The translations under genes were made by a program, and so were the position numbers. The notes under the pieces are model-generated. The model did no database searches, had not been told where the DNA came from, and worked only from the letters and a program-made list of their open reading frames with translations. Shown in pieces: positions 44,758-56,419 of a stretch of 64,000 bases of DNA; position 1 is the stretch's first letter, and each line of letters begins with the position of its first letter. The stretch is from Apostichopus japonicus (taxonomy: Eukaryota > Echinodermata > Holothuroidea > Aspidochirotida > Stichopodidae): the NCBI RefSeq assembly GCF_037975245.1, contig NC_092582.1, positions 16,523,577 through 16,587,576 on the forward strand, given 5' to 3'.

Positions 44758-47700
44758 TTTAATTTCCGTCTATATGCTTTTCACAAATGTAATAAATCGA
44801 AAGGAATGCAGTTGCAAATACGATATTTTGCTCCACTCAAACGATTGACTAACCGGATGTTTCTTGTACTATGAGTTTATGACACACACACATAAAATGA
44901 ACCGGGCTGAAGCTGGCCAACAGACCTCTGACAGATCGCTGAAAATGAACAGCGTCTACCTCGAATAGGGTATTGAATTCATGCAGGTTGCACAGAAAAT
45001 GGAGCATTCCAAGGAAGCAAAGGAAGGTATCTCGAACAAACGTCGTCGCTAAAGTTCAACACTGTAGTCGCGGAGGTTGGCTGTATGGGTCAAAGGCTGA
45101 CCGCAAATTATGTGAAATATGCGGAAAATGTTGTTAACAGCCAAAACGTTACCATGCGAAGTGAGATGCTTTTGAGAACGAAGGGACAGGGGAAATAGAC
45201 AAAATTGGCGAAGTTTTTTAGTCTGTTAATTTTAAGGAATTAAAAGAAGGCGCAAACTGTACCTCATTCTTTACGCTCAATTTCTCAATTGACAAGTGAA
45301 GTTTGTATTGATGTTAGATATTCTTCGTCTGTTTGCTCGTAGGAGATTGGAAAATAAACTCCTGGGTTATTGACGTATCACTAAAAAAGTTAGATTAGTG
45401 TACGTCGACCTGAGAGGTTAAACTTCGGAAAATAACCCTAAACTAACCTGCTTTATTGATTTTTGGGAGATTTGGTGAGTCATCACATTACTTTTTTATG
45501 CTTGGATATTACTGATGGTCTGAAAAATGATGAGGATTGAATATGATTGCAGGTATTTTATAAAATCGCAATGCAAAAATATTACACTACAGAGCGAAAA
45601 CAGGTAATTTGACAACCCCAATGTTTCGCTAAATATAACCCCGTGATAATTTTTGTGCAATCAAATGACCACCATCAATATATGCGGAGGACATTATTCT
45701 TTTTTTTTCATGACATTTCATGACAATCGAAGTGGGTCTACTATCAGCAGCAGCGGATTCCGGCAGCGCCCTCATCGGCTACTTGCAAAATACTACTTAA
45801 GTGCGAAAAAGGCAAAACTGACAACCCCAATAATTGCTCAATTTAACCCAGTGATAATTTTTGTGCCATCAAATGACCATCATAAATATATGCGGAGGAC
45901 ATTATTCTTTTTTTTTCATGACATTTCATGACAATCGAAGTGGGTCTACTATCAGCAGCAGGCGGATTCCGGCAGCGCCCTCACCGGCTCAATGCAAAAA
46001 TACTACACTAAAGAGCGAAAACAGCCGTGATGGCAACCCTCATTAATTGCTCAATTTAGCCCCGTGATAATTTTTGTGCCATCAAATGACCATCATAAAT
46101 GAATGTAAAGGACATTATTCTTTCGTTTTCATGACTTTTTTATGACAATCGAAGGGGGTCTACTATCAGCAGCAGGCGGATTCCGGCAGCGCCCTCATCG
46201 GATCAATGCAAAATACTACACTAAAGAGCGAAAACAGCAAAAATGACAACCCCCATTAATTGCTCAATTTAACCCCGTGATAATTTTTGTGCCAGCAAAT
46301 GACCATCATAAATGAACGTAAAGGACATTGTTCTTCCATGTTCACGACATTTCATGACAATCGAAGGGGGTCTACTATCAGCAGCAGGCGGATTCCGGCA
46401 GCGCCCTCACCGGCTCAATGCAAAATACTACACTAAAGAGCGAAAACAGCAAAAATGACAACCCCCATTAATTGCTCAATTTAACCCCGTGATAATTTTG
46501 TGCCAGCAAATGACCATCATAAATGGATGTAGGGGACACTATTCTTTCATTTTCATGACTTTTCATGACAATCGAAGGGGGTCTACTATCAGCAGCAGGC
46601 GGATTCCGGCAGCGCCCTCATCGGCTACTTGCAAAATACTACACTAAAGAGCGAAAACAGCAAAAATGACAACCCCCCTTAATTGCTCAATATAACCCCG
46701 TGATAATTTTTGTGCCATCAAATGACCACCCTCAATATATGTAGGGGACACTATTCTTCCATGTTCACGACATTTCATGACAATCGAAGGGGGTCTACTA
46801 TCAGCAGCAGGCGGATTCCGGCAGCGCCCTCATCGGCTCAATGCAAAATACTACACTAAAGAGCGAAAACATTTGCATTGAGCGGATCGCAACTTTTGCC
46901 TGCCGCTGGTAGTAGACCCACTTCGATTGTCATGAAATGTCAACAACTGTGTATTGAGAATTGTAATTTAAATTGTTTGGACAATCAACGCACTTGCATA
47001 AATAGAAAACACGTTAACGTGGACTCTTCCAAGTGTTACTGTATGCTATCCTATATTACCCACTTTGCCTTCATCATTCACATGGTTTGTCACGTTACTG
47101 CCAGGTGACCGCATTATACCTACTTTAGAGTATAATTTGCTGTTTGCTAGCTCTGTCGGCCAGGTTCAGTCCGGTTAAAATGAAGGGGTTTTACGAAATC
47201 TATATTAGAACGTACCAAAGAACAGCTGTTTTCGCACGTGTCTAGCCTTTGAAGATCACTAACCTTGGATAGCCAGATATACTACGGGAGCGTATAAAAT
47301 ACATTAATTGTGCGTAAACCAACTATGTTACTGACAATATTTATGAACTATAATGTACATACTGAAAGACTGGCAAATGGAAGGTTATTTTATTTAACAA
47401 TATCCCAGAATCCAGAACTTGCAAAGCCAAACTTCCCACTGTTATTGCCTGAGATATTTTCCTTCGCAACTAAAAATATTTCATATATGGATATGTTATA
47501 TTTCCGTAGTTATTTCAAATGGGTGTGGCTTACCAGGGTCAAGTTAAACTATTTGATTGAAAAACATAAGCTACCCTGAACCCACGCCACGCTTACTAAC
47601 AATACTAGTAACCGTTTTTATTTTCAAATTTCACAACAAAACTCGTTGGACCCTTGCGTTAGAATTTAAACGTGAAACACTTGCGCGAAAAATCTCTGAA

Positions 47701-47770
47701 CGTTGCAAACGGTGACAAACGACCGAAACAGCCGCCATTCGAGAATTCAAGAACCAAATTCAACGCCAGA
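44758..47770. other. Shared 5' region between divergent paralogues B and C
   Basis: 3013 bp between the two start codons. Both promoters and 5' UTRs must lie here, but I see no convincing TATA box or CpG island. The middle is filled by the 212-bp array. The non-repeated parts are about 0.8 kb on each side. Confidence 0.6.
45571..46942. repeat. 212-bp tandem array, six copies, with an inverted partial unit
   Basis: CGGATTCCGGCAGCGCCCTC occurs at 45754, 45963, 46177, 46389, 46600 and 46812 (spacings 209-214). Each unit runs from AATGCAAAATACTACACTAA through CCGTGATAATTTT to CATGACAATCGAAG.GGGTCT. At 46868-46942 part of the unit (about 75 bp) appears inverted: TGACATTTCATGACAATCGA is found in reverse complement. 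The inverted piece shares GAAGTGGGTC with the two leftmost units only. Confidence 0.93.
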
Positions 47771-47944
47771 ATGGACGCCATCCAAGAAATAATTGCTTTT
47801 CTGATCATATTGGTCGGTGTTTTATTGATGGTTTCACGCTTGAAACAACAGATAGTACTGGGGATTTTTATGGTTTCACACTTGCTGTGCGGAGTGGGAC
47901 TGATATTAATTCCGTCCTTATTGTCAACCACATTCGTTTTGAAG
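47771..47944 (+). CDS. Paralogue C exon 1
   Basis: Encodes MDAIQEIIAFLIILVGVLLM then QIVLGIFMVSHLL and LILIPSLL: two hydrophobic helices. Donor TTGAAG|gtacta. The upstream in-frame ATG at 47672 would add 33 basic/polar residues not seen in the paralogue. Confidence 0.9.
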
Positions 47945-50900
47945 GTACTACTATTACCAATACCGCCTAAATTAAGATTTAAATTACATAGTGTAGTAAT
48001 AGTATAGGATACAGTAGGTCCACCGTAGCAGTCTTTGGTATACACTACTAATATAATGTAAAGTACTTATGTTGTACTAGTAGTACTAGGCCTAGTGACA
48101 GAGTATAACTTACAAGCCTATACTGGCTAGTATTAACCCTTCATGCAATTCTGAGCTTCCTTTCTGATGGACAAGGACACTGGGCATGAGTTGCGTAGCT
48201 CAGTCCTCGTTGACTTTCCTGCGTCGTGGGCTTAAAAAGTTTGTGCAACAATGATTAAAAATGGAGGGTCAGTGTTTTAGTGAACTCTAGGCTGTAGTAG
48301 GCCTAGTACAGTAGCATGCATACTGCGAAGTTCGGACACCTAAGCATTATACACCCTAAAACTTCCTTTTATTGACATATGTAACTAAGTACTTGCTCGC
48401 ACACAGGTCATTATTGAGAGAAAATAACTGTAGCTTCGTACTTTTGGTGAAATTGGCTCTTCCTGTAGGCTGTCATGGTGATTTCTTAGGGGTATCCCGG
48501 CCAACTTCGCAGTGTTCCGAACTTCGCAATACTGACTATACTGTATGTTGCAAGGATGATTCGTGGACAAATACTCAGTTTAGAAAATAGAACACCTCAT
48601 CCTGGTGCAATTATTTTGTTCAAGAAATAGAAACACAATGTCAATAAAAGGTGGCCGTAATTGGTCTCTGTAACTACTGTATCACCAGGTTCAAAATTCT
48701 GGATCTGAAGTACAACCTTTGAAGTTATTCAATGATCTCTCTGCCTTTATCTCAGTGAGTCATGAATGAGCAGTACACTGTACAGTATGTTTAACTAATT
48801 AAACAAACAGCATCTTCTGTCCAGGCTGTTTCTATTTAGATCACCCAAACAGGTAAAACTGGAATTATTCAGGGCCTTTTCTCAATAAGGTGATAATTTC
48901 CATGGGGAGGCATTTTATCTAGGGGCCGTACCCATGAAGTGGGGACAACTGGTCACCTTAGACTAACTGTAGCATAATATTAGTCTGTTTTCAAATGCTG
49001 CTGGTGGCAATTAGCCTGGCAGCTGGGTGAACAGCAAATGCCTTGTTCCCTGTTCGTCGTGAGGGAAATATCATTCTTAAGTTTCTACAGTTATATTTGT
49101 ATCTTACAAATAGGGTACCAGCTTGTGAAGTAACATTACTTTTCAGAGCTGTGCAATAATTGCAATTACCACACTTGTTTCCTTTCATCAAGGAGTTAAC
49201 TATCGCGATGATTGCGACAAACTGTTTATCTGAGAGTGCATTCCTTGCAATTACTGTAAGTCATTCATTTCCGCAACTCAGGTGAAAAGTCAATCGTTTT
49301 TGTCAGCGCAAGCAATATCTGTAATCCTACTTCATGCTTATTTACCTAGTCACAAAAGAAATTTCGATCAAAGTTTTAATGACAAAATCAGACATATACT
49401 GTAACTGTAGTTCCAAAAAGTGGAACTTGCAATCCTAAATGAGAATTAATTACTCATATGTCCTATTAAAACATTTAAAAAAAAAACCCAAATGGCTTCT
49501 GTCTTTAATCAGTCGACAATTTATGCTGTAGATATACAGTAAAGCCTAAAATTCTATATAGGTCTACTTAATTAGGGTCTATTGCTGTGTCTCTGGAAAT
49601 TCAAAGAATTTGTATTGAAACATCTCCTCGCTTGTTTTCCTTTTAATCATCTCAGGTGAACGGCGATCTCAGCGACTCGCACATCTTTGTGCTACGAGCT
49701 GTCGGAATTTGTTGCCTGAGCCTGGCAGTGATTATTTACCTCAATTATAATTCTCCGGATGCTTACACCAGGGTATCGATCTTCTTCGGGATGCTTTCAG
49801 TAAGTTGTTTCATCGAGGCCTGTTTCTCCTCTCCCCCCCTCCCCCCCCTGCCAAAAAAAACAAATCACAATTGTATTGCATTCTTCTATTTTCCTGACAA
49901 ATGTGGATACTAATTAACTTGGTATACAACATTATCGTTCATCACAGTTGGGTCTATGTTATTACAAACAAAGTTTGATTGATCGTGGAGCTACAGTATA
50001 CAGTACAATGGTCATATACAGGTCTCAAAAATACAAACATGTGTTGTTCCTTTCACAGTCATCAGGATTGGCCTGAGCCCAACTTTTAGCATGCTAAACT
50101 TGCTGGTCAACAGTATTTTTAAATCCAGCACTTGCATAAAATCTTGAGTGTCCAACCCCAAATTTCATAAGTTCGTTTATTTCATGGGCAAATATCAATT
50201 GATCCTGACCATACAATTTTTGTTTGGACTAATTAATACAAAATCTGGGCAGGTGTCTGGACTAGTATTGCTTTGACGATGGAGAATGATCGTACTACCA
50301 GGTTGTACCGTGAAAATAAACTTTTGAGATGAAAATATTTTGCCTTAATTAAATAAGGGAACCATTTTCTTGAAAGGTACCCAAAGTCCATTACCTTTTT
50401 TAAATTTAAGAGCTCAGAGATAATTTTGGGCAGGGGATTCAAAACCAGTGCACCTTGTCAGTGGTTGGAAGCCTGGTTTAACTATATTCAGATTGTCTTT
50501 CCTCTTTTCAAATTTGTTTTGATCTTCTCCTGGCAGTCAGTTCTCTGTCCTTCCCAATCCATATTTTTATGTATTATTGTTTTTGTTTTTTATCAACTCA
50601 TTGTTAGTCAGATGCCAGTGTGTATCGTCCAAGTTCTGTCACTAACATACTGTACAGTTAGAATATTTAAAATCGGTAGTTCTACACTCTTCCGTATCAA
50701 AAACATAATCCGTTTCTTGTCTTTAATTTTCTCAAACAGATTGCCCTCCTGCTACTCTTTACCAATATCCTTACACTGGGTTCTCTAGAGAAGTCCAAAG
50801 AGTCCAAAGGAGTGACCTTTGAACATAAGGTAAGAGTTCTTTTTATGCGTAAATAGTCAATGTTACACCCCACCCGGCCACCCCCCCCCACCCCCATATC

Positions 50901-53900
50901 AGTTCTGCCATCCCCACCCACTCTGCTCACACCAACATTTCCGATTTGTCCACGCCCAGTCATGTCATGTTTATCAAATGCACCTATCGTCTGAACCCTT
51001 CTCTTATTTATTTGTTGTCCTTTAAATAATATCGTATAATCAGTCAGTACTTGCCTTACGTTACTCCGGCAAGCTTCGTGTCATCCAATCTGTGCAATTC
51101 TTGTCTTCTGCTGTGTCTAGGTGAACTTGATGCAAAGATGAGGGTTACAAGCAAGACCAATGTGTGATTATAATATAGATAAGTTGATATAGTTTAGGGA
51201 GTGGAAAGTTATGTCCAGTTTGAGTGATTAAGCTCCAGATGGAGAAATGTTGTTAGATCTGCCTGTAGTAATAAGGCTCATTACTAACATTCCACCTGAG
51301 CAGATTCCTGGTCAAACTTGAGAGAACATTGGAGAGTTTGCAGATATTGGTATATATCTAGGGGTATGTGAAAATGTTGTCTTCAATCACATTGGTTCAC
51401 AGAAAATCACACCTTGAGGGGAAAAAAATATGTTCTTCTGTATTTAAAGGCATTGAAGCATATCTCTTAGCTGGACCTGAGATGTCCATCGCTGTATGGT
51501 TTGTACACTGTGCTGTGGGTATTGACCGCAACTGTATGTACTGACTGTACACTACAGTAGTGTCTAATTACCGATGGAAGCAAGCTGTGTGTGTGTATTT
51601 TCTGGGACCGATGGTGTATAACACTTCTGCTACACCTCATTCAAACCTAGGTCAGATTACAGGCATTTAGACCTTTCTTTTTGCGCGAGTCTTCACACCC
51701 TTTAAGGTCATCAGGTATTGCTCCGAAATATTCTAGAAAAGTCAGATAATGGTCACCCACACTCAAACTTCAAGACGCATGTCATACTTTCACTTTAAGA
51801 CCGTGTAGTTAAATTATAAACTGAATAATTTAATTAGCTATTTCAAGAGTGCTAATTGGTGCCCACATGGCAACAATTAGGAGGATCAGAGGCTCCTCAA
51901 GGAAAGTTTCATCTTTTGACAAATTCCAAAAAGAAAAAAAATTAGTGTCCAAAATTTTGAACCAATCTTGATGACAAAGTATTATATTAAAGTTATGATA
52001 AAGTAAAGTCAAAAATTCAAACAATTTTTTTATATAATTTCTATTCATTAATTAAGTTAGATTAACTAAGTGGTTGCAACCATGTCAATCTATTATGTAA
52101 TCAATATTTACTTCCTCAGCTCACCTGTCTCCTCACACTTCTTCCTTTCATTTTCTTTTATCATCCGTTCGAATCTACCAGAATCAGTAGCCATGCAGAT
52201 ATCGTTTCTTTAAGATGGGTTATAATCTTATCATATGTAGAAGATATTGCATGACTTGACCAAAGTGATGCCAAATTTCGGCAAACTGGAAAATTGAGCC
52301 TTTTGAAGCCGAAAGAGAAAATGCAACTCAGTGGACCTACTATAGTTGGTTTTGAAATTCAGTTTAAATATGAAAGTTCAACTTCATGTTCCAATAAGAT
52401 ATCCATCACCAACTGATTTTCGAGTGAATTTACTCCATACTCTTGATATAACATGCAGTGATTTTTTTTGGTTTAATTTACTCTCCAGTCACTGTGGGTC
52501 TACAAAGCGATTGCATTTGCAGCCGTGAATGTATGCTCGATCTTAATGGCAAAGGATTTCTGTGGACACTCTCAGCTTTACAGCAGGCTGAACTTGCATT
52601 TGAAGGTGGACTTCCTCGTGAGCTTGGTCTTTGGCACTTTACTTATCGCCTACCCCACGGTCTTGTTGGGTCACCTGGTGAGTTTCATGATACCATACTA
52701 CACAGTACTTACTACCAACAGCATCGTGGATTTATTTTAGTTTCTGAAAGACATTTGCTGGCCACCCCTTTAAATGGGCTTTCTGGTGACTGAAGTTGGT
52801 GGCTTTTCAGAATTGCTGTAAATTTTCTGCTACTCTAGCTAAAAAAAAACCACATCCTTATAGCATGCTGACGTATCACAAAGATTAGAAAATCTTTTTA
52901 TTTTGCAATAAATATATATTTGGCGATATTTTTGTGAGTTCATCTGGCATTTTGGCAATAAGCAGAACGACTGATGTCATCAAGCATATCAGCTGAAAAT
53001 GCCCAAATTTCTTTACAATATTTTCAAATCATTTATCCAAATATTTCCAGCAAAAGGTTACATTTTGATGAATTTTCTACCATAGAGAACAATTGATAGT
53101 TGAGGAGAACGTTCTATATGTTGTGATTTCAAAAATAAATTGACAATATTAGCATAAGAATAGTTTTTGAAGAATATTTGCCCCGATGACATCAAAGACC
53201 CCCCCTCCCCCCACTGTGATCCAACTTCCTGGAGTAGTTGAAGGTTCAGTCAGTCAGTTTATTTCATCAATGTCAGTTTTACATGTTCTGCTACTCAGGA
53301 TTACCATTTTAATTTGACCACCAATGAATAATTGTAGGTAAAAGTCTGTTAGCAGTGTTGTGTCATTGTACAAACTTACAAAGTGAAAGAAAAATTTTGT
53401 GGGCTGATAACTTTAGAGCTTTTTGAACTGGTTTTTGAAATACTGTATTCACCTTTAAAATATATGTATATTAAAAATATCGGGAATGCTCCCGAAAGTT
53501 TATGTCGACGTCGCTATCCCCAATACTTAACGAGACGTTTTGACAAAGATAATCCACTGTTTTATGAATTCTACAAATAATGTAGCAGCCGTGGATGATA
53601 TCCATATCTAATTCCATCAAGAGAGACTTTACTTCTGTTTCATACACTCCATAGATCCCTGTCAACAATATCTGAAAGCAACTACTTTCCTCCTTGGTCC
53701 TAATATTACAGTTAAACCCCATTCTACCCTTTAAAGGCATTGAAGACTCGCCCCAAACAGCATGCCACCATCTTTAAAAAGTTAACTTTCCTTGCTTGCA
53801 AGTTAAGTTTTCTCTTGTCGCCACAAAATACAGACAGTAAGGAAAAGTGATACTTTGTTATCTTTTATCTGGACCTGAGATCAGGGAGTTCCATAACAAC

Positions 53901-55144
53901 TACCAGCTGAGATGTCTATTGCTGCAATGTACACTGTGCTGTGGGTATTGACCGCAGCTGTATGTACTGACTGTACACTAATGTCTAATTACTGACGATA
54001 GCAAGCTGTGTGTGTATTTTCTGGGATCGATGGTCGTGTCTAACACTTCTGTTACACCTCATTCGAAACTAGGTCAGATCACCGGCATTAGATGTTTCAA
54101 AAACAATTGTTTCACTTCCACAAGGTTTTGATGTTTGAATTTCCAACCCCAACAGCTGCTGTTTTTTTGTTTTTTTCCCCAGACAAATTCCAAGGTCTCC
54201 TCCTCCGATGAGGTCCTGATCTTAATGATGCAGGCAATCGGGGCCTACAGCGTCGGGTCGGGGGTCATCAGTCTCCTCTACGCCAGTGTACTATTCACGG
54301 TCAATAAAAGGCACATCATGATGAGCAAAGTTCTTGTGAGTAAATGTAGTGATATCCATATACAGTATATATAATAAGTTATAAAACAGTTGGAATTTCT
54401 CATGCAATCCCATTCCCTACCGCTTTCTGGATTGTATAAAAATGAAACTGGGGAAGTGATCACTGATTACACAGTCTGCAAGGTATTGTGGCTTCCAAGT
54501 TCCAACTGGTTTCTCCCACCCCACTCCTCCCCCCCCCCCCAAGCAAAAAGTGGCTATATAGGGATCGCCACCAACATGTGAGACAATGGGACTTGAAATA
54601 GGAAAAGGATTCATATGTGAGCTTCTATTTTTCATTGATTGGGAATTTTTTATTCAGAGGGGGGGGGGGGCGGGAGAGCAGTCACAGTGTGGCCAGAGAA
54701 GCTGGTAGATTTGCTTTTATAAAGGGGTTTGCAAAGGAGGGGGGAGGGTTGAATTCCTCTCAAATTAAAAGGGATGATTCTGTGATATTTGATTTGCTTT
54801 GGTAACATAACAGTGCAAATAACCTCTTATGAATGAAGACAAGTTTTGTTAGCAAGTCTTCATATTATCTTCCACACCTGTCCGAACCGACCATTTGCGC
54901 ATTTCAAGCACAGTGGTGGTAACTGGTAAGTGCGATTTCTGTAGCCGTTCTAACTACTTTCTTTGTTTCTGTACAGGGGACCCTCGGTATGATCCTCCTC
55001 ATCCTCTTCACCAACTTCTACACCAAGGCTCTGGGAGGTTGCGTCCAGGCGACACTCTTGATGTACGCCCTCATGTCCTTCAACGCTCTGCTCGGCTACT
55101 ACTCTCCCCACGAGACCGACGGTTACGTCTCCAAAGACAAATGA
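47771..55144 (+). CDS. Polytopic membrane protein, paralogue C (305 aa, 6 exons)
   Basis: Spliced CDS: 47771-47944, 49656-49799, 50740-50829, 52489-52677, 54183-54335, 54977-55144. The total is 918 nt, all introns are phase 0, and every junction is AG/GT. An in-frame ATG exists at 47672, but similarity to the divergent paralogue begins at MDAIQEIIAF, so 47771 is preferred. About nine hydrophobic segments are spread over the whole length, and no cleavable signal peptide is obvious. The two halves resemble each other: LNYNSPDAYTRV...LLLLFTN in exons 2-3 against NKRHIMM...LLILFTN in exons 5-6, with introns at matching places. The C terminus YSPHETDGYVSKDK is hydrophilic. AATAAA at 56225-56230 is a possible poly(A) signal. 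The family is not recognised; the two-fold membrane architecture suggests a carrier or scaffold, but that is inference. Confidence 0.92.
47945..49655. other. Paralogue C intron 1
   Basis: No exon or element is recognised. Confidence 0.65.
49656..49799 (+). CDS. Paralogue C exon 2
   Basis: Acceptor atcatctcag, donor CTTTCA|gtaagt. Encodes VNGDLSDSHIFVLRAVGICC then AVIIYLNYNSPDAYTRVSIF: one long helix, a short polar loop and the start of another helix. Confidence 0.93.
49800..50739. other. Paralogue C intron 2
   Basis: AT-rich, with a C-rich patch at 49832-49850 next to an A run; nothing else recognised. Confidence 0.65.
50740..50829 (+). CDS. Paralogue C exon 3
   Basis: Acceptor ttctcaaacag, donor CATAAG|gtaaga. 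Encodes IALLLLFTNILTLGSLEKSK then ESKGVTFEHK. The hydrophobic start completes a helix begun in exon 2. The basic, hydrophilic end forms a loop between the two halves of the protein. Confidence 0.9.
50830..52488. other. Paralogue C intron 3
   Basis: Contains the internally deleted MITE copy at 51444-51705; otherwise unremarkable. Confidence 0.7.
51444..51705 (+). mobile_element. TTAA-flanked MITE, copy 2, internally deleted
   Basis: TTAA at 51444-51447 and 51702-51705. Left end AGGCATTGAAG, right end (reverse complement) AGGGTGTGAAGACTCGCGC. About 110 bp after the left terminus is missing compared with copies 1 and 4. Confidence 0.85.
52489..52677 (+). CDS. Paralogue C exon 4
   Basis: Acceptor ttactctccag, donor CACCTG|gtgagt. 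Encodes SLWVYKAIAFAAVNVCSILM, CGHSQLYSRLNLHLKVDF and LIAYPTVLLGHL. The GHSQL.SRLN.H motif is shared with the paralogue. Confidence 0.94.
52678..54182. other. Paralogue C intron 4
   Basis: Right third is MITE copy 3. The rest is AT-rich without an exon. Confidence 0.7.
53731..54099 (+). mobile_element. TTAA-flanked MITE, copy 3, 3'-truncated
   Basis: Starts TTAA then AGGCATTGAAGACTCGC. The body matches copies 1 and 4, with a 34-bp insertion near 53880. It stops after ATTAGATGTTTC without the right terminal repeat. Confidence 0.85.
54183..54335 (+). CDS. Paralogue C exon 5
   Basis: Acceptor tttttccccag, donor GTTCTT|gtgagt. Encodes TNSKVSSSDEVLILMMQAIG then AYSVGSGVISLLYASVLFTV and NKRHIMMSKVL. 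Confidence 0.94.
54336..54976. other. Paralogue C intron 5
   Basis: C-rich and G-rich runs at 54528-54541 and 54659-54675; nothing else recognised. Confidence 0.65.
54977..55144 (+). CDS. Paralogue C terminal exon 6
   Basis: Acceptor gtttctgtacag, stop TGA at 55142-55144. Encodes GTLGMILLILFTNFYTKALG, QATLLMYALMSFNALLGYY and SPHETDGYVSKDK. Confidence 0.95.
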   Translation, partial: GTLGMILLILFTNFYTKALGGCVQATLLMYALMSFNALLGYYSPHETDGYVSKDK

Positions 55145-55484
55145 TGCGTGTTTCTATCACTTTTGATTAAAATTGTCAGATTTGGTTTTAGAGAAGGCAA
55201 TTGTTTAGGGAATACTCCTTTAAATGTCAAACTATCTGCTATGTTTGATACTTTAAGGCGGGGGGGGAGGGGAGGGGGAGATGATATTAAAATCTGCTAA
55301 GGTTAAAACCCCATCTTGATATTCAATCTATATGCTGGACACCATCCAGTATTGTCATTGCAGATATATACTTTAGAGGCTTTCCTGTTAATTTTATAAT
55401 CTCTCTTCCACATCATGAAATGATGCACAGTTTAGCTTTCAGTTTGTTCAGATTCCAAAGGCTTCCACAACATGCACAAAATTA

Positions 55485-55695
55485 TTTTGAAAAGCTCTCC
55501 AAAGATAAGTTTGTTTTTTATACAGAAAAAGTAATATCGGGACGTAGTTTTCACCTAGCATTACTGCAGATCTATAAAAACATGTAAAAAATTGAAAAGC
55601 TCTCCAAAGATAAGTTTGTTTTTTATACAGAAAATTGATATCAGGACGTAGTTTTCACCTGGCTTTACCCCAGATTTACAAAAACAAGTTAACTT
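55485..55695. repeat. 103-bp tandem duplication in the putative 3' UTR of paralogue C
   Basis: GAAAAGCTCTCCAAAGATAA occurs at about 55490 and 55592, both followed by GTTTGTTTTTTATACAGAAA and GGACGTAGTTTTCACCT. Confidence 0.9.
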
Positions 55696-56224
55696 GCCTT
55701 GACTTAGAGCTCTCCAGAATATTAGTTTGGAAATGTTTTACTAGCAGTAGGTGAGAGGTAATTATTCATGTACTTCTGTAGTTTCCTCTCGTGTGATTGG
55801 GATGGAGATGTGATTTGTTAAATGGGGAGAGGAACATATATCGCATTCCATCATTTTTGTTGTAGTTCTTGTCATATCTTCACGATCATTCCCCAAACAT
55901 CATAACTTTGGGATATTAACACTTGTGGGTTTCCATTTGCCAGTCAGAAATGGACAATTCATTAAATCTTCTTCTCATCTGAAAGGTGGAAAGGAATCAC
56001 TAAGCCTGTCAGATTGCTGGTTTGTAGACCGTATCAAACTTTCGGGTAACTATTTATGTCCATACATCATAAATTTGGGATAACCATCATTTAGGGATTT
56101 GCAATTGCTTGATTCTGTCAGGCAGTTTTTACTCTTGCAGTGTTTTTTCAACATTCTGTATATAACACTTGATATGTCATAAGGTTTAGCCAAATTCTTC
56201 TTGATCTGGTTATCTGAAACTTAA

Positions 56225-56230
56225 AATAAA
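56225..56230 (+). promoter_or_regulatory. Possible poly(A) signal AATAAA for paralogue C
   Basis: Canonical AATAAA about 1.08 kb after the stop. In AT-rich DNA such hexamers are common, so this is only a candidate. Confidence 0.3.
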
Positions 56231-56419
56231 CAAACATTACTAATTTGGTTCTAAAGTGCTATTGAGTCACACGTTATAAAGTTCATAGGTATCCCAAAGA
56301 CTGTCAGATCGTCCAGTTAGTCTCTGCTTTCAGCCGAGCATTAATGTTGGATTGATCTTGCCTCTGGTACCCTTTGTCTTGCCTGAAACTCGACACAGTT
56401 TTGACCGACATATGATAGT

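Noticed and set aside
45653-46046. Open frames with MCNQMTTINICGGHYSFFF repeats
   Set aside because: They read across the 212-bp tandem array; the reading frame is lost in the later units.
47672-47770. Upstream in-frame ATG for paralogue C
   Set aside because: It would add 33 polar residues absent from the divergent paralogue, whose similarity starts at MD.IQEI. It may be 5' UTR.
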